A stretch of 43,768 bases of DNA from Oscillibacter sp. ER4. Lineage in GTDB: Bacteria > Bacillota > Clostridia > Oscillospirales > Oscillospiraceae. The stretch's first letter is position 1; each line of letters starts with the position of its first letter. The notes under the pieces were generated by a model that saw nothing but the letters and a program-made list of their open reading frames with translations, did no database searches and was not told the DNA's origin. The stretch is taken from assembly GCF_000765235.1 (NCBI RefSeq), contig NZ_JPJG01000001.1:1-43768 (forward strand), given 5' to 3'. Shown in pieces: positions 1 to 6,565 of this stretch. Both the position numbers and the translations under genes were made by a program.

Positions 1-209
1 CTCGCGCCTCACGATAGTAAGGCGCGGTTGCTGAATGTTTCGAATCGCAGGGATTCATGGCGAAGCCATGTACACCGCACCTGATTCCGCAGCGCGTGCA
101 GTCATTCAAGCTGCAAACCCGCAATGTGCGGGGTCAAGGGGCAGAGCCCCTTGCGTTCTCTTGGGGGTCCAAGGGGGCCATTCTCTCACGGGAGAGAATG
201 GCCCCCTTA
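1..209 (+). repeat. Left copy of a ~210-bp intergenic repeat
   Basis: This stretch recurs in inverted orientation downstream of trpZ, with long identical blocks such as CTCGCGCCTCACGATAGTAA at the outer end and GTGCAGTCATTCAAGCT in the middle, and small substitutions and indels elsewhere. The inner end is a strong hairpin: 17-bp perfect arms (171-187 and 192-208) around ACGG. It starts at the window edge, so the full length is unknown. No convincing gene lies here; the short reading frames crossing it are low-complexity. The transporter promoter begins about 100 bp further on. Confidence 0.85.
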
Positions 210-282
210 TCCGCGCAGCGCCATCGGCGCTGCCTCTCCCTCCCGCGCCGTGCGCGGGAAACTCCCTCACCCGTTGGGCAAA

Positions 283-305
283 TCAAAAAAGTGCAACTTT
301 TTTGA
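283..305. repeat. Perfect A/T-rich palindrome upstream of the T-box promoter
   Basis: Ten-base arms TCAAAAAAGT and ACTTTTTTGA surround a GCA centre. It lies 10 bp upstream of the -35 hexamer. It could be the terminator of an upstream transcript, since the right arm ends in a T run, or a protein-binding site. The sequence alone does not decide. Confidence 0.5.
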
Positions 306-314
306 AAAACCCAC

Positions 315-342
315 TTGACAAGTGGGCCCCGCGTGCTATAAT
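315..342 (+). promoter_or_regulatory. Sigma-A-type promoter of the T-box/trpXYZ transcript
   Basis: Consensus -35 TTGACA (315-320) and consensus -10 TATAAT (337-342) with a 16-bp spacer. The -35 sits inside a perfect 7-bp-arm inverted repeat (CCCACTT-GAC-AAGTGGG, 310-326). Transcription should start near 349, just before the T-box leader. Confidence 0.85.
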
Positions 343-354
343 GCAACCAACAAG

Positions 355-640
355 TGAAGAGCTTCAAACCTATGACGGAGAGAAGTAGCCGATGCAGATA
401 AGCACAAAGAGAGTCCCGGGTGGTGTGATCGGGGCGGCGGACGGTCGGTGAATGGACTTCAGAGGGCGGACCGAACGGCGGAAGTCAAGTAGGGACCGAC
501 GGGTATCCCACCCGTTATCCATCGGGGCGCGTATGATGGTGCGCGTAAGCGAGCGGGCGTTTTACAAAACGTCAATTTGGGTGGTATCGCAGAAGTTTGA
601 TGACTTTTGTCCCATGTGTATGGGATGAAGGTCTTTTTTC
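355..640 (+). promoter_or_regulatory. T-box leader, specifier UGG (tryptophan)
   Basis: The leader contains an AGAGAG element (about 408-413), a Stem I segment with GTGAATGGACTTC in which TGG (453-455) followed by A reads as the specifier codon, and the conserved T-box block AATTTGGGTGGTATCGC (574-590) whose TGGT would pair with the tRNA acceptor end. An intrinsic terminator follows. In this family, uncharged tRNA stabilises the antiterminator; here it would be tRNA-Trp, so the downstream transporter would be made under tryptophan starvation. The T-box block has one departure from the usual ACCGC (ATCGC). The specifier is assigned by eye and was not folded. Confidence 0.88.
602..640 (+). terminator. 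Intrinsic terminator of the T-box leader
   Basis: Stem built on TCCCAT/ATGGGA (610-615 and 620-625) and extended by GAC/GTC (602-604 and 631-633), followed by six T. It is the expression platform competing with the T-box antiterminator. Confidence 0.85.
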
Positions 641-716
641 TTTATATTCCTCCTGTTCCGGCAAACCAGGACCTCATCTGCCACCCGAAATCAAATAAAT
701 TTGGAGGAAAACAAAA

Positions 717-1748
717 ATGAAAAACAACATGGTGAAAAAGCTTCTGACCCTGGCCCTCGCCGGTGCGATGACCCTGTCTCTGGCCGCGTGCGGCAGCAAG
801 AGCGACGACAGCAGCAACGACGCCCAGCAGGGCGGCGACGAAAGCGGCAAGACCTATAAGGTCGCCATCATCAAGCAGCTCGACCACGCCTCTCTCGACG
901 AGATCGCAAACGCTGTGGCCGCCGAGCTCGACAAGATCGCAGCCGACAACGGCGTGACCATCGAATACGACATCGCCTCCGGCCAGAACGACCAGACCAT
1001 CTTAAAGCAGCTGTCCGATCAGGCGATCGCCGATCAGGTCGACGCCATCATCCCCATCGCGACGACCGCCGCGCAGATCTCTGCTCTCTCCGCTGAGGAC
1101 ACCAAGACCCCCGTTGTTTATGCCGCCGTCTCCGATCCCGAGGCTGCGAGCCTGACGGGCATCGACTATGTGACCGGCACGAGCGACGCGCTGAACACCA
1201 GCTTCATCATGGACATGATGTTCGCCCAGAATCCGGACATCGCCAAGGTTGGCCTGCTCTACTCCCTCTCTGAGCCCAACTCCACCAAGCCCATCGCCGA
1301 CACGAAGGCCTACCTCGACGCCAAGGGCATCGAGTACGTTGAGCAGACCGCGAACACAAACGACGAGGTCGTCGCTGCCGCTTCCGCGCTGATCGCCGAC
1401 GGTGTGGACGCCGTCTTCACCCCGACTGACAACGTCATCATGGCCGCCGAGCTCGCCATCTATGAGGACCTCGCCAAGGCCAGCATCCCCCACTACACCG
1501 GCGCTGACTCCTTCGTCCGCAACGGCGCTTACGCCACCTGCGGCGTGAACTACACCGACCTCGGCGTCAAGACCGCCGACCTCGCCTACTCCGCCATCAC
1601 CGACGGTATGGACGGTATGGAGGACTACTACCTGATGGACGGCGGCATCATCACCGTCAACACCGACACCGCCGCCGCGATGAGCCTTGACTACTCCTTC
1701 TTTGACAGCATGGGCACCGTCGTCGAGGTCACGACCACCAAGGACTAA
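717..1748 (+). CDS. trpX: ABC transporter substrate-binding lipoprotein, tryptophan-type (TrpX-like)
   Basis: A 343-residue protein of the ABC_sub_bind family (PF04392). The N-terminus is a lipoprotein signal: two Lys, a hydrophobic stretch, then a lipobox LSLAAC with Cys25 as the lipidated residue, followed by a Ser/Asp-rich linker. The mature part has the two-lobe periplasmic-binding fold typical of the family. A strong GGAGGA sits 8 bases before the start. It is first in a three-gene operon with permease and ATPase under a Trp T-box, which is the known arrangement of the trpXYZ transporters predicted by comparative genomics to import tryptophan. The protein itself contains no tryptophan. 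Substrate assignment rests on the T-box rather than on the binding site. Confidence 0.85.
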   Translation: MKNNMVKKLLTLALAGAMTLSLAACGSKSDDSSNDAQQGGDESGKTYKVAIIKQLDHASLDEIANAVAAELDKIAADNGVTIEYDIASGQNDQTILKQLSDQAIADQVDAIIPIATTAAQISALSAEDTKTPVVYAAVSDPEAASLTGIDYVTGTSDALNTSFIMDMMFAQNPDIAKVGLLYSLSEPNSTKPIADTKAYLDAKGIEYVEQTANTNDEVVAAASALIADGVDAVFTPTDNVIMAAELAIYEDLAKASIPHYTGADSFVRNGAYATCGVNYTDLGVKTADLAYSAITDGMDGMEDYYLMDGGIITVNTDTAAAMSLDYSFFDSMGTVVEVTTTKD

Positions 1749-1828
1749 GAAAACCGTTTCCCCGCAAATGAACTGCCTTTCCCCTTACCTTCCGTCGGGG
1801 GAAATTGGCCTGAAAGGAGAATTTCCCC

Positions 1829-2737
1829 ATGCTCATCATCACGCAGACCGCCCTTGAGCTGGGCTTCCTCTACGCGCTGGTCGCGATGGCGCTGTTTTTA
1901 AGCTACCGCATCCTCGACATCGCCGATCTGACAACTGACGGCTGCTTCGTCCTCGGCGCGGCCGTGTCCGTCACCGTGACGGCCGCGGGACACCCTGTCC
2001 TCGCCATCTTCGCCGCGATGCTCGCGGGCGCGTGCGCGGGCTTTGTCACCGCGTTTTTGCAGACGAAGCTCGGCGTGCCGTCGATCCTCGCCGGTATCGT
2101 CACGAACACCGGCCTTTACACCGTGAACCTGATGGCCATGGGCTGGAAATCCAACCAGAGCTTGCTTGGCGGCAAGACCGTCTTCACGATGCTGCGCGAG
2201 ACCGGCATCGGCGGCGAGTGGTACGAGCTGCTGCTCGCAGCGTTCGTCACGATCCTGGCCGGTCTTCTGCTGGTGCTGTTTCTCGGCACGCGCATGGGTC
2301 TTTCCATCCGCGCCACGGGCGATAACCCCGACATGGTGCGCGCCTCGTCCCTGAATCCGTCGTTCACGATCACGGTCGGCCTGTGCCTTGCCAACATGCT
2401 CACGGCGCTCTCCGGCGCGATCGTCGGCCAGTATCAGAAGACTGTGGACATCAACTCCGGCACGGGCATCGTCGTCATCGGCCTCGCCTGCCTCATCATC
2501 GGCGAGACACTGCTCGGGCGCAGAAGCGTCAAAAAGGGCGTCATCGCCGCGATTCTCGGCTCGATCGTTTACCGCTTCATCTACGCCATCGTATTCTACA
2601 CGAAGATCGTGCCCGTCGAGTGCCTGAAGCTCCTGACGGCCATCATCGTGGCGCTGGCCATCGCCGCGCCGAGCATCCAGAAGTGGGCGACATTCCAGAA
2701 GCGCAAAATGGCCGCCAGAAATAAGGAGGGCGTGTAA
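1829..2737 (+). CDS. trpY: ABC transporter permease (TrpY-like)
   Basis: A 302-residue, very hydrophobic membrane protein of the branched-chain/ribose-type permease family (BPD_transp_2), with eight or more membrane segments. The motif SIRATGDNPDMVRASSLN, before the sixth or seventh segment, is typical of the permeases paired with PF04392 binding proteins. An AGGAG precedes the start by 10 bases. The 80-bp gap after trpX holds no evident terminator. It would form the membrane channel of the T-box-controlled importer, probably as a homodimer. Confidence 0.85.
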   Translation: MLIITQTALELGFLYALVAMALFLSYRILDIADLTTDGCFVLGAAVSVTVTAAGHPVLAIFAAMLAGACAGFVTAFLQTKLGVPSILAGIVTNTGLYTVNLMAMGWKSNQSLLGGKTVFTMLRETGIGGEWYELLLAAFVTILAGLLLVLFLGTRMGLSIRATGDNPDMVRASSLNPSFTITVGLCLANMLTALSGAIVGQYQKTVDINSGTGIVVIGLACLIIGETLLGRRSVKKGVIAAILGSIVYRFIYAIVFYTKIVPVECLKLLTAIIVALAIAAPSIQKWATFQKRKMAARNKEGV

Positions 2738-2738
2738 G

Positions 2739-3536
2739 ATGCTGGACATTCAAAATCTCTCCAAGACCTTCAACCCCGGCACGGTGAATAAAAAAAAGGC
2801 GCTTTCTTCCCTTTCTTTGCATTTGGACGAGGGCGATTTCGTCACCATCGTCGGATCGAACGGCGCGGGCAAGTCGACGCTCTTCAACGCCATCGCGGGC
2901 AGCTTTTATGCCGACGAGGGCAGCATTTCGCTCGCGGGCAAGGACATCACCTTCATGCCCGAGCACGAGCGCTCCCGCCGCATCGGGCGTCTCTTTCAGG
3001 ACCCCCTGCGCGGCACCGCGCCGAGCATGACGATCGAAGAAAACCTTGCGCTCGCGTACCTGCGCGCGGCGCACGGCAATCCGTTCAGCCGCATCAGCAA
3101 GAAGGACAAGGAGTTCTTCGCCGAGCAGCTCAAGCAGCTCGACATGGGCCTTGAGGACCGCATGAAAAACCCCGTGGGCCTGCTCTCCGGCGGCCAGCGT
3201 CAGGCGCTCACGCTGCTGATGGCGACGATGGTGCCGCCGCAGCTCTTACTTCTTGACGAGCACACCGCGGCGCTCGACCCCGCAACGGCGGAAAAGGTGC
3301 TCGACCTCACCCGCCGCGTCGTGGCGGAAAGTCACATCACCTGCCTGATGGTCACGCACAACATGCATCAGGCACTTGAGCTCGGCAACCGCACACTGAT
3401 GATGGCGGACGGGCGCATCGTGCTCGACGTCGCGGGCAGTGAACGCGCGGGGATGGGAGTCGACGATCTCATCGCGCGGTTCAAAGCAGGTGCCGGACAT
3501 GAGCTTGATAACGACAGAATTCTTTTATCGGAATAA
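2739..3536 (+). CDS. trpZ: ABC transporter ATP-binding protein (TrpZ-like)
   Basis: A 265-residue ATPase. Visible motifs are Walker A GSNGAGKST (about residues 39-47), the Q-loop near FQDP, the signature LLSGGQRQ, Walker B LLLLDEHTAAL and the switch His in VTHN. It starts one base after the permease stop, so the two are translationally coupled; AGGAGGG lies inside the end of trpY. It powers the importer from the cytoplasmic face. Like TrpX it contains no tryptophan residue, fitting synthesis under Trp limitation. Confidence 0.9.
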   Translation: MLDIQNLSKTFNPGTVNKKKALSSLSLHLDEGDFVTIVGSNGAGKSTLFNAIAGSFYADEGSISLAGKDITFMPEHERSRRIGRLFQDPLRGTAPSMTIEENLALAYLRAAHGNPFSRISKKDKEFFAEQLKQLDMGLEDRMKNPVGLLSGGQRQALTLLMATMVPPQLLLLDEHTAALDPATAEKVLDLTRRVVAESHITCLMVTHNMHQALELGNRTLMMADGRIVLDVAGSERAGMGVDDLIARFKAGAGHELDNDRILLSE

Positions 3537-3540
3537 AATT

Positions 3541-3570
3541 GCAGCACAAAGTGCTGCTCCTTATTCCCTG
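3541..3570 (+). terminator. Probable terminator after trpZ
   Basis: Perfect 7-bp hairpin GCAGCAC-AAA-GTGCTGC directly after the trpZ stop, followed by TCCTTATT. The T tract is poor, so termination may depend on the larger hairpin of the adjoining repeat. Confidence 0.5.
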
Positions 3571-3590
3571 TGCCGCGCAGGGAGTGCGAA

Positions 3591-3802
3591 TAAAGGGGGC
3601 CATTCTCTCACGTGAGAGAATGGCCCCCTTTAAATCCCCCAAGAGAACGCGAGGGGAGTACCCCTCGACCCCCGACATTGGCAGTTTATAGCTTGAATGA
3701 CTGCACGCGCTGCGCAATCGGGTGCGGTGTACATGGCTTCACCATGAATCCCTGCGATTCGTTACTGACCAGCAACCGCGCCTTACTATCGTGAGGCGCG
3801 AG
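3591..3802 (-). repeat. Right copy of the ~210-bp repeat, inverted
   Basis: The reverse complement matches the copy at the start of the window over its whole length with scattered differences. The inner hairpin here is a perfect 42-base palindrome (3591-3632), including GGGGGCCATTCTCTCAC and its complement. The copies therefore bracket promoter, T-box and trpXYZ as inverted repeats with the hairpins facing inward. Confidence 0.85.
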
Positions 3803-4167
3803 TGACGCTACCTCGGCGGCAGACTGCCTGCGAAATGCGGCATTGCTGCGCTCGCCGCATTGATGGGTTCCCCGTTAGACGGTGATTAGGCGGCACTACT
3901 ACGAGACTGGCAGAGCGGCAGCGGATAATAGAAGTAGAGGCAAATCGTATAGCAACACCCAACGCGGCTCCGCCGCGCGCAGGAAGTGCAATCGGCAAGC
4001 ATTGCAGCTCTTTGAGCTGCTCGCTTGCAATGGAAATTTTCTGTGGGAGGGTGTAAGGGAGGGATATCTCTTTTTTGAAAAGAGATACCCCCTCCCTTAT
4101 TCGCATTCCCTGCACGGCGCAGGGGACAATGTGCGTAACATTTTAACGAACGATCAAATTTGTCCGC
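3803..4167. other. Hairpin-dense intergenic region, no gene seen
   Basis: No credible coding region on either strand. Inverted repeats visible include a GCGGC/GCCGC pair (3837-3860), GCAGCTC-TTT-GAGCTGC nested in GCAAGC/GCTTGC (3995-4028), and a long stem (4054-4099) with TAAGGGAGGG and CCCTCCCTTA ends closed by ATCTCTTTT-TTG-AAAAGAGAT. What follows that stem, TTATTCGCATTCCCTGC, is almost identical to the sequence next to the hairpin of the inverted repeat (TTATTCGCACTCCCTGC read on the minus strand, 3575-3591). This suggests a third, divergent member of the same modular repeat family. Confidence 0.65.
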
Positions 4168-4196
4168 TTGAGGCAATACCAATTCCATGCTATACT
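4168..4196 (+). promoter_or_regulatory. Promoter of the thioesterase gene
   Basis: -35 TTGAGG (4168-4173) and -10 TATACT (4191-4196) separated by 17 bp, 38 bp before the start codon. Confidence 0.7.
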
Positions 4197-4233
4197 TATC
4201 GTTAAGAAAACGACAAATTCAAAGGAGAACTGC

Positions 4234-4974
4234 ATGGAGAGCATTTTTGAAAAACGTCTTACCGTCACGCCCGACTACTGTGACGCGTCGGGCGCGCTGT
4301 CGCCGTTGGCGGCGTTTACGATTTTTCAGGGCATCGCAGCGCAGCACGCGGAGGTGCTGGGCGTCGGCAGCAGCGCGATGGCGAAAAAGGGTGAATTCTG
4401 GCTCACGGTCCACACGCGCGTCGATCTCTTTGAGCGCGCGTACCTGATGGACGAACTCACGGTGCGCACGTGGGCGGAGGCGTGCAGCGAGCGCGACGTA
4501 CGCACGTACCGCAGTTACACACTCTCGCGCGGTGAGGCGGTCATTGCCCGCGGCAAGACCGAGTGGGCCATCTTAGGACTGGAGCAGAAGATCATCCGCT
4601 TTGGCGACTCGGGCTTCCCGAAGGACTACCCCTTCCCCGCCGAGACGGCCATCCCCGAAAAATTGCAGCGCTTCCATGAAAAGTTTGAGGACGCCGACCT
4701 TTTCTCGCACTACGCCGTGCGGCCGACGGACATCGACCTCGGCCACCACATGAACAACGTGGCCTATGTACGCCTGCTGCTCGACTGCTTTTCGGCAAAG
4801 GAGCTCGCGAGCGGTAATATTCAATCGGTCGAGCTACACTACTCGACACCGTGCTTCGAGGGCGAGGCGCTGACGGTCTACAAGAAGTCACTCGATGACG
4901 GCACGTGCCGCATCGGCATCGTCAAGCCGGACGGCAAAACTGCCTCGCAGGCGTGCGTGACGTTCTGCAAGTAA
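4234..4974 (+). CDS. Acyl-ACP thioesterase family protein (tandem hotdog)
   Basis: A 246-residue cytoplasmic protein with two hotdog halves, matching the acyl-ACP thioesterase family (PF01643). The second half carries PTDIDLGHHMNNVAYVR (about 161-177), the Asp/His/Asn cluster characteristic of these enzymes. The family cleaves acyl chains from acyl carrier protein; chain-length preference cannot be read here. The start was set at ATG 4234 because AAAGGAG lies 6 bases upstream; an in-frame start 66 bases earlier falls at the promoter -35. It is a single-gene transcript between its own promoter and a shared terminator. Confidence 0.85.
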   Translation: MESIFEKRLTVTPDYCDASGALSPLAAFTIFQGIAAQHAEVLGVGSSAMAKKGEFWLTVHTRVDLFERAYLMDELTVRTWAEACSERDVRTYRSYTLSRGEAVIARGKTEWAILGLEQKIIRFGDSGFPKDYPFPAETAIPEKLQRFHEKFEDADLFSHYAVRPTDIDLGHHMNNVAYVRLLLDCFSAKELASGNIQSVELHYSTPCFEGEALTVYKKSLDDGTCRIGIVKPDGKTASQACVTFCK

Positions 4975-4982
4975 GCAACCAT

Positions 4983-5016
4983 AAAAAAGCGGTTCCCTTT
5001 CGGGAACCGCTTTTTG
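4983..5016. terminator. Bidirectional terminator between thioesterase and purine operon
   Basis: AAAAAGCGGTTCCC-TTTC-GGGAACCGCTTTTT: a perfect GC stem with an A run on one side and a T run on the other, so it can stop both convergent transcripts. Confidence 0.93.
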
Positions 5017-5032
5017 TTGTTCTTGAGGATGC

Positions 5033-6541
5033 TTAGTTGTTGCTGGCGTTCGTGGCGCGGAGGGTGACGTCGTGATAGCCGCCCTCGACGATGCTGGTGG
5101 CGGAGACGAGCGTGAGCTTCGCGTTCTTCTGGAGGTCGGGGATGGTCGTCACGCCGCAGTTGCACATGGTCGACTTGACCTTGTAAAGGCTGCGGGCGAC
5201 GTTATCCTGCAGGGAGCCCGCGTAGGTGACGTAGGAATCCACACCCTCTTCAAACGCAAGGCCCGTCTTGCCGCCGAGGTCGTAACGCTGCCAGTTGCGC
5301 GCGCGGTTCGAGCCTTCGCCCCAGTATTCCTTGACGTACACGCCGTTGACAAGCAGCTTGTTCGTCGGCGATTCGTCGAAGCGGGCGAAGTAGCGGCCCA
5401 GCATCAGGAAGTCCGCGCCCATGGCGAGCGCGAGCGTCATGTGATAGTCGTGCACGATGCCGCCGTCGGAGCAGATGGGGACATACACGCCGGTCTCGCG
5501 GAAGTATTCGTCGCGCGCGGCGCTCACCTCAATGAGCGCGGTGGCCTGGCCGCGGCCGATACCCTTCGTTTCGCGCGTGATGCAGATGGAGCCGCCGCCG
5601 ATACCGACTTTGACAAAGTCCGCGCCGCTCTCGGCGAGGAAGCGGAAGCCGTCACGGTCGACGACATTGCCCGCGCCGATTTTGATGGTATTGCCATAGT
5701 TCGCGCGCACGTAGTCGATGACCTTCTTCTGCCAGACGGAGTATCCCTCGGACGAGTCGATGCACAGCACATCCGCGCCAGCCTCCACAAGCGCGGGGAT
5801 GCGCTCGGCGTAGTCGCGGGAGTTAATGCCCGCGCCGACGAGGTATCGCTTCTTGTCATCCTGAAGCGCAAGGGGGTGCTCCTTGTGCTCGGCGTAGTCC
5901 TTGCGGAAGACGAAGTAGAGCAGGTGGTCGTTTTCATCCACGATGGGCAGCGCGTTGAGCTTGTGCTCCCAGATGATGTCGTTAGCCTCCTTGAGCGTGG
6001 TCGACGCAGGAGCGGTGACGAGCTTTTCGCGCGGAGTCATGAACTCGCGCACTTTCAAATCAGTGCTCATGCGGCTCACGCGGTAGTCGCGGCTCGTCAC
6101 GATGCCGAGGAGCTTGCCGTTGGGCGTCGCATCCTCGGTGATGGCGACAGTCGAGAAGCCGTTTTTCTCCTTGAGGGCCAAAACATCGGCCAGCGTGTGC
6201 TCGGGTGTCAGGTTCGAGGCCGACGGCACAAAGCCCGCCTTATTGCTCTTCACGCGGCGCACCATCTCGGCCTCGCTCTCGATGGACTGGGAGCCGAAGA
6301 TGAACGAAAGGCCGCCCTCTTTTGCCAGCGCGATGGCCAGCGTGTCGTTCGACACCGACTGCATGATGGCCGAGACCATCGGAATATTCAGGCTGATGGG
6401 GCACTCCTCCTGCCCCTTGCGGTAGCGCACGAGGGGCGTTTTGAGCGAGACGTTGTCAGGAATGCAGTCCTCGGACGTGTAACCGGGGACGAGCAGATAT
6501 TCGCTGAACGTGTGAGACGGTTCGGGATAATAATAAGCCAT
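5033..6541 (-). CDS. guaB: IMP dehydrogenase, divergent Tritrichomonas-like form
   Basis: A 502-residue enzyme oxidising IMP to XMP with NAD, the first step toward GMP. It has a (beta/alpha)8 barrel interrupted by a CBS pair (about 100-220, motifs GIVTSRDYR and [10 protein letters not shown]). The catalytic loop is [12 protein letters not shown] with Cys320, and the mobile flap carries NWQRYD with Arg419-Tyr420. The sequence differs from the usual bacterial GuaB (GPGSICTTR) and, as I recall, is strikingly close to the protozoan Tritrichomonas foetus enzyme. AGGAG precedes the start. It is last in the purine operon, 24 bases after purL, so guanylate supply is tied to IMP synthesis. Confidence 0.93.
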   Translation of the reverse strand: MAYYYPEPSHTFSEYLLVPGYTSEDCIPDNVSLKTPLVRYRKGQEECPISLNIPMVSAIMQSVSNDTLAIALAKEGGLSFIFGSQSIESEAEMVRRVKSNKAGFVPSASNLTPEHTLADVLALKEKNGFSTVAITEDATPNGKLLGIVTSRDYRVSRMSTDLKVREFMTPREKLVTAPASTTLKEANDIIWEHKLNALPIVDENDHLLYFVFRKDYAEHKEHPLALQDDKKRYLVGAGINSRDYAERIPALVEAGADVLCIDSSEGYSVWQKKVIDYVRANYGNTIKIGAGNVVDRDGFRFLAESGADFVKVGIGGGSICITRETKGIGRGQATALIEVSAARDEYFRETGVYVPICSDGGIVHDYHMTLALAMGADFLMLGRYFARFDESPTNKLLVNGVYVKEYWGEGSNRARNWQRYDLGGKTGLAFEEGVDSYVTYAGSLQDNVARSLYKVKSTMCNCGVTTIPDLQKNAKLTLVSATSIVEGGYHDVTLRATNASNN

Positions 6542-6565
6542 TGGGTCTGCTCCTCTCTTCTTAAA

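Noticed and set aside
35-388. 117-codon frame across the left repeat
   Set aside because: It reads through an inverted repeat and the T-box promoter; the matching copy at 3591-3802 does not keep the frame.
3786-4205. Overlapping frames of 100-109 codons on both strands in the intergenic region
   Set aside because: They cross hairpin repeats, have mixed low-complexity products and no ribosome sites; treated as non-coding.
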